From Polytrichum commune (taxonomy: Eukaryota > Streptophyta > Polytrichopsida > Polytrichales > Polytrichaceae), in NCBI GenBank assembly GCA_950295325.1, contig OX485803.1, positions 45,587,554 through 45,647,553 on the forward strand: a DNA stretch of 60,000 nucleotides, given 5' to 3'. Of this stretch, positions 24,752-34,636 are shown piece by piece (the stretch's first letter is position 1; each line of letters opens with the position of its first letter). The position numbers were made by a program, and so were the translations under genes. The notes beneath the pieces were generated by a model. It had not been told where the DNA came from, searched no databases, and saw nothing but the letters and a program-made list of their open reading frames with translations.

Positions 24752-26100
24752 CTTGTTTTTATGTATACGTATTGTCATTTGTAATTTTATCATTAAATTG
24801 CATGTGCATTACTAAATTCTACCCCCCCCCCCAAAAAAAAAAAAAACTTGTATATACGGGGCCTTTATAATATATTATAAATGCACATGATTCTTGGTTT
24901 TAATGAATGGTGCACCCCCCGGGTCTTCTATCCATTAAGTAAGCCAAAGCTAAAAGCCACTAATCATATGCGGCATAAGTTAAAATAGCACCTACTTTGC
25001 CAATAACATTGGCTAATCTAGGAGAAACTTGCACAATGAGGGAGTGTAAGAAGTGTGCAATAAAAGCTCAACAATAACCTCATTTAATACAAGACCTCAC
25101 ACCTTCCATGTCTTGAATTTGTGGTGGTTTTCACTTACCAATCCAACATTGGTGGTCCCCCTTATGTGACACCAAAGTGCAACCTAAGTGCACTACAACA
25201 GCAGGGCCACTTTGACAATTTATAAGGGCCACCATGAAAATATTTCCTACAATTTGTTTTGAAGAGCATGTTTTTAACCCATTTGCTAACCCATTTCCTT
25301 GAAACATTTAAAGAATGCGAAGACACCCAAAATCAAATTGAACCCTATGGGTATCACTTGAAGGACCTGTTACCTTAAGTAGAGAACATAATGTATGCAA
25401 ACTTTATGAGGTCACTTTTCTTAATTAAACTCCTATATATATTTGAGTGGTATGTGACAAGGTATATAACAGTAGACACTAAAAAAAGAAGACACATATT
25501 ACGATGAGATGGAATTTGCACTTAAAATATGTTAAGCATAGCAACGTTGGGAGGGCCTTTTGTGATCACTTAACAAGAAAGAGAATATATATTCTCTTAT
25601 AGGTTTTGCGACTCACCTCCAATTTTCCAATCTTCATGAGAGTCCACAATCACTCACTAGAGGAGACAATCCAACCAAAACTGTGTGTGGAGTTGGAAGT
25701 GCCCATGGTAGGGCCACACACCTTAATTTGTGTGTGGTGGGAGAATGCTAGTACATGTTGTGAACAACTCCAAGAATCCAAACTCAAGCTCTTGGCAAAC
25801 TGTAAAATCATCCAAACATGAACCGTACAATCAAAAGTTAGTTCTACATCTGCTATACATTTTGAAAAAGTTGAATGACAGTTGCACACGTTCTAAGGGG
25901 CAATGAGGTCATCAATAGTGGCATGTTGAGCAAATGGTGCAGGGATTGACCCAAGACACTAATTCACATACATGAGTGCAATGGGCCCATAAGTTAAACA
26001 CCTTACAGTCATGTTATCCAGAAAATTAGTCAAGGTGGCCCATGCTCAATATTTCCACGCTAATTTTCCACCAACACTAATAGGACTATTTAGTGTATTT
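21669..26100. other. gene-poor AT-rich stretch
   Basis: I find no convincing gene or complete mobile element in 4.4 kb. It holds a (TG)15 microsatellite at 24,721-24,750 and a C-run followed by an A-run at about 24,823-24,846. A stretch at about 24,950-25,170 resembles an old retrotransposon LTR read backwards: the reverse strand starts TGTTGGATTGGTAAGTGAAA. Without a second copy or a target duplication this last point is only a suspicion. Confidence 0.4.
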
Positions 26101-26302
26101 TGTTTTCAAAGCCTACCGGTGCAGTCAAGGTCAGAATCTTGTTGATACTTGTTGAAGCTACTTTGGCAATGCATAGATAGGAGCAAGAAAGCTGGACAAA
26201 TCCCGACTTGTAAGCAATTTCGTGAAGCTGAAAGAATGAATCTTAGAAAGCTTATGAGGTTACATATGCGATCCTGCACAATGATTCGTTGAGCTGTTGT
26301 AG

Positions 26303-27933
26303 GGCAGACATTAAGGGCCGCTTTACACTTAGAGGCCGGGCCAATTCGTTGTGTAAGAGGCTTGAAATCCTCATTTGTGATTGGTCAAAAGGCTCAAATC
26401 GGCCCCAACCCCTTTACATCTAGAGGCCGGGCCGATTTGGTGGTATGATTTTTTAAATTAAAAAATGTATGTTATGACACGGCCCGAGCTCGTTGAATTG
26501 GGTGCACCCAAAATGGAAGGCCAATGTCATATTTCACTAAAAAAATCTTCTTAAATAAAGTATAATTTTTTAAAGTGAACTAGATCCATTGGATTATGTG
26601 GAATCTAAAGGCTCTATCTTAGATTATGCTACATCCGTTGGATTAGGCTAATTTTTTTGAATCAGCTTGGCTTCTTGGCCCGAGGGCCTTTACATATGGG
26701 AAAATTGGCCCCCGGTATAATCTTATTATAATGTGTAGTAGAGGCCGGCCTCCAACCCAAAAAAGGCTGAAATTTTGTGCAATCAACCTCAAGGGAAATT
26801 GGCCCGGCCTCTAGGTGTAAAGCGGCCCTAAGTCCCCCCATACGAACTATGGGGGGTGTCAGATCCGGCGGGGGCAGCCTCCTCGGAAATTTCTGAACCC
26901 GACCGAAAACTGTTGCCCGCCCCGCCCAACTTCGAAAAAAATATTGCTCTTGCATTCTTGAAGGCCGCTTGACTACAAATCCCATATTGAGTGCACTTCA
27001 CCTTCAAGGTCTAAAATCCAATATATATGTGCACTTCCCACTAGTAAATAACAATTCATTGGGATATCATTCCGGAAGTGAAACCATCAATGAAGCATGT
27101 AATTAACTTGGAGGTCAAATAAAATTACAAAATCCTCATTAACATTGAGGTCATAATTTTTATGACTTACCATTTGAAATTGTCTTTGTCATTCTAAAGT
27201 GAAACCTAGATTTAGTGTGCTGATTTAGTATGTATATTTTACAATTAATTTAGTAATGCCATCTACTTTCACAAGTATTCATACACACTCAAATCAATTA
27301 ATTTAATTACTGGAATTAATTAATTAATTAATTCATAATTACGTGTGATTTAATGTAATTATTTGAAAGTGTCTTACTTAATTTGGTAAGCATACTTTCT
27401 GATTTATTTGGGCTTTATTAGAATTAATCAGAATTAATTAGACTTAATCACACTTAATTGGTTTGAATGTGTATGAATACTTGTGAAAGTAGACGGCATT
27501 ACTAAAATATTATAAAATATACATACTAAATCAGCACACTAAATTTAGGTTTCACTTTAGAATGACAAAGACAATTTCAAATGGTAAGTCATAAAATTTA
27601 TAACCTCAATGTTAATGAGGATTTTGTAATTTTATTTGACCTCCAAGTTAATTACATGCTTCATTTATAGTTTCACATCCGGAATGATATCCCAATGAGT
27701 TGTTATTTACGAGTGGGAAGTGCACATATATATTGGATTTTAGACCTTGAAGGTGAAGTGCACTCAATATGGGATTTGTAGTCAAGCGGCCTTCAAGAAT
27801 GCAAGAGCAATATTTTTTCGAAGTTGGGCGGGGCGGGCAGCAGTTTTCGGTCGGGTTCAAAAATTTCCGAGGAGGCTGCCCCCGCCCGGATCTGACACCC
27901 CCCATAGTTCGTATGGGGGACTTAATGTCTGCC
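26303..27933. mobile_element. foldback (long-TIR) MULE-type element
   Basis: Two arms of about 470-490 bp are reverse complements with high identity, separated by an unpaired centre at about 27,310-27,450. The ends begin GGCAGACATTAAG. CTGTTGTAG flanks the element exactly at 26,294-26,302 and 27,934-27,942, a perfect 9-bp target duplication of the Mutator type. The open frames inside each arm are accidental. The left arm carries an inserted MITE. Confidence 0.85.
26315..26828. mobile_element. PIF/Harbinger-like MITE nested in the foldback element
   Basis: The terminal inverted repeats GGGCCGCTTTACACYTAGAG (extending about 32 bp) are flanked by TAA at 26,312-26,314 and 26,829-26,831. A 3-bp TAA duplication is typical of PIF/Harbinger. 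The opposite arm of the foldback lacks this 514-bp piece, which proves that it is a later insertion. Related GGCC..TTTACAT..GAGGCCGGG text inside (about 26,400-26,440 and 26,680) suggests a compound copy. Confidence 0.75.
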
Positions 27934-28554
27934 CTGTTGTAGATTTGAGGTGCTAAATTAAGAATAAGATTTGCAGTTAAAATCATCAGGAAGATAGTAG
28001 ATGACATTCTTGGCATCGATGACATAACGGCTACTGTTGTTTCCGAAACCTGCTGGTGAAGTCAAGGTCAGAAACTTGTAGATTCTTGTTGTTTGAGCTA
28101 ATTTGGCCAAATGCACATGCAAGCTGGACAAATCCACAGAATCGTGAACCTAATTTCCTGAAGCTGCAAAAAATTAACCTTAGAATTTAGAAAGCTTGCG
28201 AGGCTATGAGATCCTGCAGAATGAATATCCGTTGAGCTGTCCTAGATTTGAGGTGCTATACTAAGAATAAGGCTTACACTTAGAATCATCAGAAAGCAAA
28301 GAGATACATGATATTGTTGGCATCGATGACCTACCAACTACTTTTTGTTTCAGGAGCCTACTGGTGAAGTCAAGGTCAGAAACTTGAAGAAACTGGTTAT
28401 CAAACCCAATTTGGCAATCTATAGGAACATGATAGCACAAGTGCACAGAATTGTAGCTAATTTTTTGAAGCTGAAAGAATTAATTTTAGAAAGCTAACGA
28501 GGCTATGAGGTCCTGCAGAATGAAAAACTGTTGAGCTGTTGTTGTAGATTTGAC

Positions 28555-31500
28555 CTGTGCTGGCGGCCTCCCCGGGTGAGGTCTCCATACTCGTTGATGG
28601 ACCGGCCATGTGAATTACCCGGGCGGAGATCACTCATGGAGGCTTCGATGCGGAAAAGCTCCATGCTGAATTGTGCAAACCTCACAACGCCATGGATGAT
28701 GGGGCCTTTGAATTCAGCCACAGGATAAAACCTGCACATGATTTGGGCAAAGTAAGAGCCACTGAGACCGTAGACCTCTTCAAAGTGGAGCACATCTATC
28801 TACTTTCCTTGTATAGAGGAATCTTATTGGAAATCCATTATGATCTCCCAAAGAGTCACCACTCCAATCCAACTCACCTTTTTCTTTTTCATTTTCTTTT
28901 CTCTACGAGTTAGTGAGACGTTCATACCAAACCCTAACCTTAGTTAGGATTCTGTGCTCAATTGCCAACGGGTGTGTCCTTCTGATGTTGTCCAAGAGGC
29001 ACTCTGCATCTCATACTTGATCATCGCAAGAGCACCCAATTTCAAGTTTGGGACTCGAAGGATGGTGGAGACCAAGAGCCTGATAGGATTAGCATGAGCA
29101 GCCAGGCCACTTACATAATCAATCATCAATCAAAATAGTCGCCTTCAAGAGACACGAGGAGAAATGCAAACTGAAGAAGAATTTAAGTACAGGTAGCCTG
29201 TAATACCTTGATCAAATCGCCTGTTACATTTATGTATCCATCTCATGGCACCTTGTTGAGCGTACCTGTGACCTTCAGGATGATACAGCCGTCAACAAAA
29301 TTGTCTGTGGTCATTCCATCAAATAAGGCCAAAGAGGTGTCTGGGGGCAGTTTTGTAACAGAAGATGATCTTTAGTCGCAAAAGTCTTGGGAAAGATACT
29401 ACAGGTCGCCACAAAATGGAATACAGGGAAGAAAGACCAGAATGGACTGTCGAGGCCCGGGAATCCTTCAGTGAGAAAACCTGTGAACGCAGAACAACAC
29501 AGTCTGATCCTCGGAGGAAAATTAGAAGCTCTTTACAAAATCGCCCCTCATCAAATTCAAGTTCTTCGAAGGAGGAATGCCAAAGCTTGTGTGCCTCAGT
29601 CAAGAACGACCCTTTCCAGGAAGCAAGAAAAGTCGAAACACAAGTGGAAGAGGTGAATGGGCAGAATATGGAAGAAGACGAAGAAGCAAAGTTCATAATC
29701 TCCCTGACGAACATGCTTCCTAAATTTATGGACGAGATTCCTCCAAAGTTTGCTGGTCTGCACGATAAAAGGAAAGTGAACACTTGGATATTCAAGGTTG
29801 AGCATTACCTTGACATGATAAAGGTCAAGACAGATAGGTTGAGAATCAACATTGCAACTGCATTCTTTAATGCATTTGCTGCTGACTGGTGGCAAAATCG
29901 CATGAATGATTCCAGGACAGGACAAGAATCTCCTATCGTCTCCTGGGTACAGTTTGTAAAACTTATGGAGCAAACTTTCATTCCAACTGAAGCTAGAGTT
30001 GACACACAGGTTCAGAAGCTGGAAGAAGTACTCACGCAGACAGAAACCATCCCCGTTTACATCATGGCTTTCCTATCACGAGCAAAACAACCCGAGAACT
30101 TAAACGAGGCAGAGAAAGTCTCCCAGTTTATACAAGGTTTGAAGCCAAAACCCTCTGCTTACGTTCGCACCTATACTCCTTCAACCCTTGCAGAGGCAAT
30201 CAATCTCGCAGAGAAATGGGAGCAAGCAAATTCAAAGCAAGCCCCATTCACACCCTACGAAAAGAGGACTATATTGCGAAGAACGTCGCAAAAGAAGGCC
30301 ATTTCGAAGCCAGATAGACCTCACTTGCATGAAGCAGACCGCAACATTCAATACAGCTACTTCAAGTCCAGAAGACTTTCAGAATACGAGAAGAATGAAT
30401 ACCGGAAGAGGGGGCTATGTTTCAAATGCGGTGAACATGGGCACACTTTCTACCAGTGCTCTCAAAGGCAATGACCAGCAAGACCAGCTCTACTTGCAGA
30501 TTACTTGCGGCTTTTCCCCACAAAGAGCTTCAGATAATATGGCAAAAAAATATCAGCACTATAAATGTACAGATGAGCTCAGCTTTAAACACATGCTGTG
30601 ATCAAGAATGTTACCTTCACTTATGCTTATAACAACATTGTGGATTGCACTTTTGTAGCATAATGGATGGTTATTTTCAAAGGTAGACCAAGGGAACTTC
30701 TGTAACTCCTTGTAGCTGAACTGATTACAACAAGTCCCCTGATGACCAAGGTGCTGTAAGATGAAAGCAGTAAAAGGATTATCAATTACCAGTCTGAAAT
30801 TATCCAAAGTGAGCTATTGACAGTGATTCAAGCTTGAGTCTTGTCACCTGCTATACATGGTTGATAATGAGGTTGGGCAAAGATAACAGATATGATGCGG
30901 TACATGTCAAGGGACCTTTCTAATATAGTTTAGAAAGAGACAAGGACAAAATGAGGATATGAAACAGAGAGGCAACCGGAAGATGAAGGTGGGAAGATAA
31001 TGTCCCTTGCTAAGTAACATGTATATTTGTTTGTCCCAAATCTCAACTCTGAGGACCTCCTGTTCTCACAGGCGGCAAATTTTGACACTCCAAACTTCTG
31101 GAAAGAAAAAACCGAGCCTTCATGCACCCATGCGATGCCTATCTTAGCACACCACAATGCTTACAGCATCCTCAATCTGCTTAAGGGTGTCACACTATTT
31201 CTCGGCTTGATTGGATAAAACTTCAAGGATGAAAAGTTGAATGCCACAAAAAAATATTTCAAGTCATGCTGAGTTTTCACTTCTAATGTGATGAACATTG
31301 CTTATACTCTAACCCTGAATACCTCTCTTCTGTGATTCCTCTCAAGTCAAGGTCCTGCACAAGTCCAATACTGCACCTAAGGGTAGATGACGAGAATAGC
31401 CTTGCTGGTATTCACCTGATGTTGGGTTCATAAATTCCTGGAAGATTCCTAAATATGATTACATACACAAGCATCGCCAGACATAAGAGGTCCTTAACAG

Positions 31501-32245
31501 AACCGAAATCAGCGATTTGGATGCTATTTATCAAGACCAGTTTATATGGTATCTAAATGACCTATTCCTGATGTACAATGTTTGAGGTATAGCATTTGCT
31601 GGTAATCCGAAGGTGGCTGAATCCACTTCCTAAACGCTGAGTATTGGGAATGGGCTGTTACGATTTCTCTCCTCGATTTCTTATACTAGGATGTTATAGA
31701 AGGCTAGGCATTTGGATTCATATTTTGGAATCCAATCTTACTAATCCCTTAAAAGTTTCATGAATATCCAGGAATCATCAGTAATACACCTTGACATCCA
31801 AGCAAAGCTCTCTGACAAAATTGAAAGATTGAAGAATAAAACAAATTCAAAGAACTTACCTTCTGGAAGTCCTTGACAGATGAGCCGAGCCTTGCGTCCA
31901 GATTCCGTTAAAGATGCCATCAAGTTCTTCACTGTGGCTGAAACTAGCATTCTCGGGGAATTCTCACTACTTCACTGTCAAGGTTTATGTCCACTGACTT
32001 CATACCTACATCCAGGGCATTTTCTCACTCAGTTGCTTTGGAATGGAGAAACTATAAACAGCAACATAATATTCCAGGTTGCAGCGTACAGCCCATGCTG
32101 ATTGCTTCCATGTGTGCTCGACAAACAGAGATTCACAAAGACAATGTTCACAGGAAGCATTAGAGGAGACACTAAAATCGGGCTCTAGCCTTCTGCGCAA
32201 TGATTTGACACATCCTTGACACTTCATATCCACCATAAATTCTGT
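28555..32245 (-). pseudogene. CCS: copper chaperone for Cu/Zn superoxide dismutase (CCS), partial and broken
   Basis: CCS delivers copper to Cu/Zn-SOD in plastid and cytosol. Three exons are recognisable. 32,173-32,245 gives the Atx1/HMA-like domain TEFMVDMKCQGCVKSLRRRL, with the copper-binding MxCxxC as MKCQGC. 31,860-32,005 continues KSVDINLDSEVVRI and, after a shift, NLMASLTESGRKARLICQGL. 28,555-28,731 gives the start of the SOD-like domain: VAEFKGPIIHGVVRFAQFSM, RIEASMSDLRPG and INEYGDLTRG. Breaks: exon 2 shifts frame in a CCCC run (between EVVRI and LVSATVK); exon 3 shifts at CGGGGAGGCC before AASTGQIYNN; the phases of the exon 2 donor and exon 3 acceptor disagree. The rest of the SOD-like domain and the C-terminal cysteine motif are not found downstream, where duplicated intron sequence lies instead. 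The transit-peptide exon is also not found. Confidence 0.8.
29365..30474 (+). CDS. Ty3/gypsy-type retrotransposon gag, stand-alone
   Basis: An uninterrupted 369-residue frame. Residues about 110-265 have the Retrotrans_gag layout: FAGLHDKRKVNTWIFKVEHY, AADWWQNRM, WVQFVKLMEQTFIP and SQFIQGLKPKPSAYV. A zinc knuckle CFKCGEHGHTFYQC (C-x2-C-x4-H-x4-C) stands ten residues before the stop. The N-terminal 100 residues are charged and Ser-rich; the start is the first ATG and could be further in. No protease, reverse transcriptase or integrase frame follows, and I see no LTR pair. It lies antisense in the long intron of the CCS relic. It may be a 3'-truncated insertion or a gag kept for itself; its intactness among decayed neighbours is notable. 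Confidence 0.75.
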   Translation: MIFSRKSLGKDTTGRHKMEYREERPEWTVEARESFSEKTCERRTTQSDPRRKIRSSLQNRPSSNSSSSKEECQSLCASVKNDPFQEARKVETQVEEVNGQNMEEDEEAKFIISLTNMLPKFMDEIPPKFAGLHDKRKVNTWIFKVEHYLDMIKVKTDRLRINIATAFFNAFAADWWQNRMNDSRTGQESPIVSWVQFVKLMEQTFIPTEARVDTQVQKLEEVLTQTETIPVYIMAFLSRAKQPENLNEAEKVSQFIQGLKPKPSAYVRTYTPSTLAEAINLAEKWEQANSKQAPFTPYEKRTILRRTSQKKAISKPDRPHLHEADRNIQYSYFKSRRLSEYEKNEYRKRGLCFKCGEHGHTFYQCSQRQ

Positions 32246-34636
32246 CTGTCAAGCACGAGTGAACTATGACTTCAACATTAGAACGGTCTGGTAAGCATAT
32301 ATAATATAAGGTACTCCGAGAAGCATGTCTATATGACACTTCGAGATTCAACAGTACTACACGGATCTGCAAAGGAGAGTAATAGCTTTATACTTTTTCG
32401 TTTTCAACAGAATCATCATAGGAATTTCACGGCTTTCCTTCCTTGGGCAAAGGCTGCACTAGACCACACCTGTAGCTGATCCCCACGAATAATTATTAGA
32501 AGTGGGATTATGTAAATTCAAGCCTGCGGAATCAGTCACGTCTGATCGAACTATTCCTGAATCAGGCCTTCTCCAGCAATTAGAGTCCTTTGGATTACAA
32601 TCTTCAGGTTCACAAGCTAAAGACGTTGAGGGTATATATAAAGTAGTGAACAAAGTTCCAGACCTACCATCAAGTCACCATCGTCGATGTCACCTGGACG
32701 CCCTGCTAGTTTCGACCAATGTTTCTGTGAGCACATTCCTTGTTTAATCAGTAAGTAATATTCTGCAGCACGCTTAGATTGAACATTGGAATGAGAAGTT
32801 CTGATATCCTATCTTCGTGAGACTCTCTTTTGAAGTACGCTATCTTCTATGGGAGCAGAGTATATGTCGATATGTACAGATTTCGTGATTGTTCAGTTCG
32901 AGGAATGCTTGGCTGCACGACTTTTTCATGTGGATTAATGTCTAATGGACTTTAACATAAGTCAAGCAAGTTATAGATGATAATCCACATCGATCCTTCA
33001 CTCTCTGGGGATCTTCCTGCATTATTGTCGATGTAGAAAGAAAGGCAACGTTCTGTCCTGGTCTTTGTTTGACTCCATGTGCTTGACCATGTACGAGCTG
33101 ATAGCCTACATGCGATATCACTTCCAAGCAGAACCCTCTACAAAACAATGGAAGATAAATTTACCCTTTCAGTATTATTCACCACTACCTGCATACCATT
33201 GCAGTAATGATGGCGGGGTCGTTTGAACCGATGCCCCTTCACGAGGTTCTTGAAATGGCTCGCAGTCATAAGGTTGTGATTCTGTTGCTTCGAAGCTTCT
33301 ACAGACACGACATCTATGGAATCAAAATTTACAGCCAATATTTCTTTCACTGTAGCATCCGAGTAGGAGCATGGGGTTTAGGTGCATGCGAACAGATCAT
33401 GTTCGGTAAATTCTGCAAGAGAGACCATTGGTGACCGCCATGAGTTCTGGCCAAGGAGATCAAAATTTGATTGATTAATCTGCAGGTTGACGCTTGTGCT
33501 TCAAACGATGAATTTCAATACATTTGAAGGCTGCAATATCTTACAAGGTTGCCTTCAGTCCGGCATCCCAAGATTTGTTTTCCAGTGATTTCACGAGAAT
33601 CACGGGAGAGTAGTAGCTTCAGCGTTGCGAGATTCACTTTGTTTCAGTTTCACTCCAAAGAATATCCACGAAGTTGATTGGAATTTGACTAAGCTGCTTC
33701 TCCTCCGATTCTGTTCATCGTGAGCGATGTACTGTGAATTTCAATTTGCCTTGCTTACCAATATACTTGTGGAGTTCCATATAAACTCTTAAGTGCTTTA
33801 AATTTGAAGTGCAGAAGCATCTTCTTCAGACAAAGTGTTGGATTCTGAACAATTTGATTTTCCCAGGAGTGAATGCGCCTTGACGAGAAAGGATGAATGG
33901 CCTCGAGAACACCGATGGTGTTGAAAATTCATTGAGATGCGTGAACGTATAAATTCACTTTATACATTCACGCATTTGTTAACACGCAGCTATGTCACAA
34001 AAGTTATGTACTCTCCTGAAATGAAAAATAAAGGAACAGTCGTTTTCCATGATAAGCAAGGATCCTGTTCCAATTCTACTACCACAAAAATCCGTATCTG
34101 ACAGTTTTGCCATTGACTGATTTGTGAGGGACATGTCGTGATTTCCAGAATGTCCTTGCAGGCGAGTAACATCTCTGATCGAATCAGTAAGTCCTCAAGA
34201 TGTGAAGCTCGCTTGTGAACAAATGAACAAATCCCCACGAGTCTTTAGTTGGCACCTTTTCGAGGAATATGTATTTCAAGATAGATTGTAACAGATGTCA
34301 GTATCTTCGCATTCAGCAAAGTCTCTCTCCTTTTCTTCTCTTTGCTCTTCTCTGGTATGTATGTAAGTAGTTCTTTCACGTTTTCTTATGTTCCTTCTTG
34401 AAACCTTGAATGTAGTCTCCACTGGATATGGATGGATAAAGAAATGTGAAGACGCCCATGAGACGCCTTGTTCGACACTTGATTCTTAATCTTGCTATTA
34501 GCAAATTCATGACGTAGTTGTATTTGACTTCAATTATATCTATTTTCTTTCAATGTGTTCATCGTGACAAATCAAAGCAGGGAAGGTAAAAAATTTTAGC
34601 ATGCGAATTAATAGGACAGAGATTGCGGCACCTGGT
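32246..34636. other. spacer between kinesin and CCS relic
   Basis: Open frames on the - strand (about 32,459-32,653, 33,138-33,350 and 33,990-34,238) could be exons of either flanking gene, but I recognise nothing in them and cannot phase them. A strong hairpin lies at 33,938-33,976. Confidence 0.3.
33938..33976. repeat. 17-bp stem hairpin
   Basis: ATGCGTGAACGTATAAA and TTTATACATTCACGCAT flank a 5-base loop with a single mismatch in the stem. It lies about 660 bases downstream of the kinesin stop. It could be a MITE remnant or a structured RNA end. Confidence 0.6.

Larger units (their letters stand above)
26112..28555. repeat. three tandem units of about 300 bp, the first split by a foldback element
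   Basis: Units start at 26,112 (CCTACCGGTGCAGTCAAGG), 28,049 (CCTGCTGGTGAAGTCAAGG) and 28,357 (CCTACTGGTGAAGTCAAGG). The second is 308 bp long. The first is about 297 bp once the inserted element 26,303-27,942 is removed. The third runs into the last recognisable exon of the CCS relic: its AGCTGTTGTTGTAGATTTGA is complementary to the end of that exon. The repeat therefore amplified an exon-intron junction. Confidence 0.8.

Noticed and set aside
24950-25170. Solo LTR of a Copia-like element read backwards
   Set aside because: It looks LTR-like (TGTTGGATTGG... on the reverse strand), but no second copy, end or target duplication could be found.
27648-28025. A 125-codon - strand frame in the foldback element, and the matching frame in the other arm
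   Set aside because: They lie inside the inverted arms and repeat the terminal sequence; neither resembles a protein.
29387-29656. An 89-codon frame inside the gag gene
   Set aside because: It overlaps the 5' part of the gag ORF in another phase and is Lys/Arg-rich without a domain.
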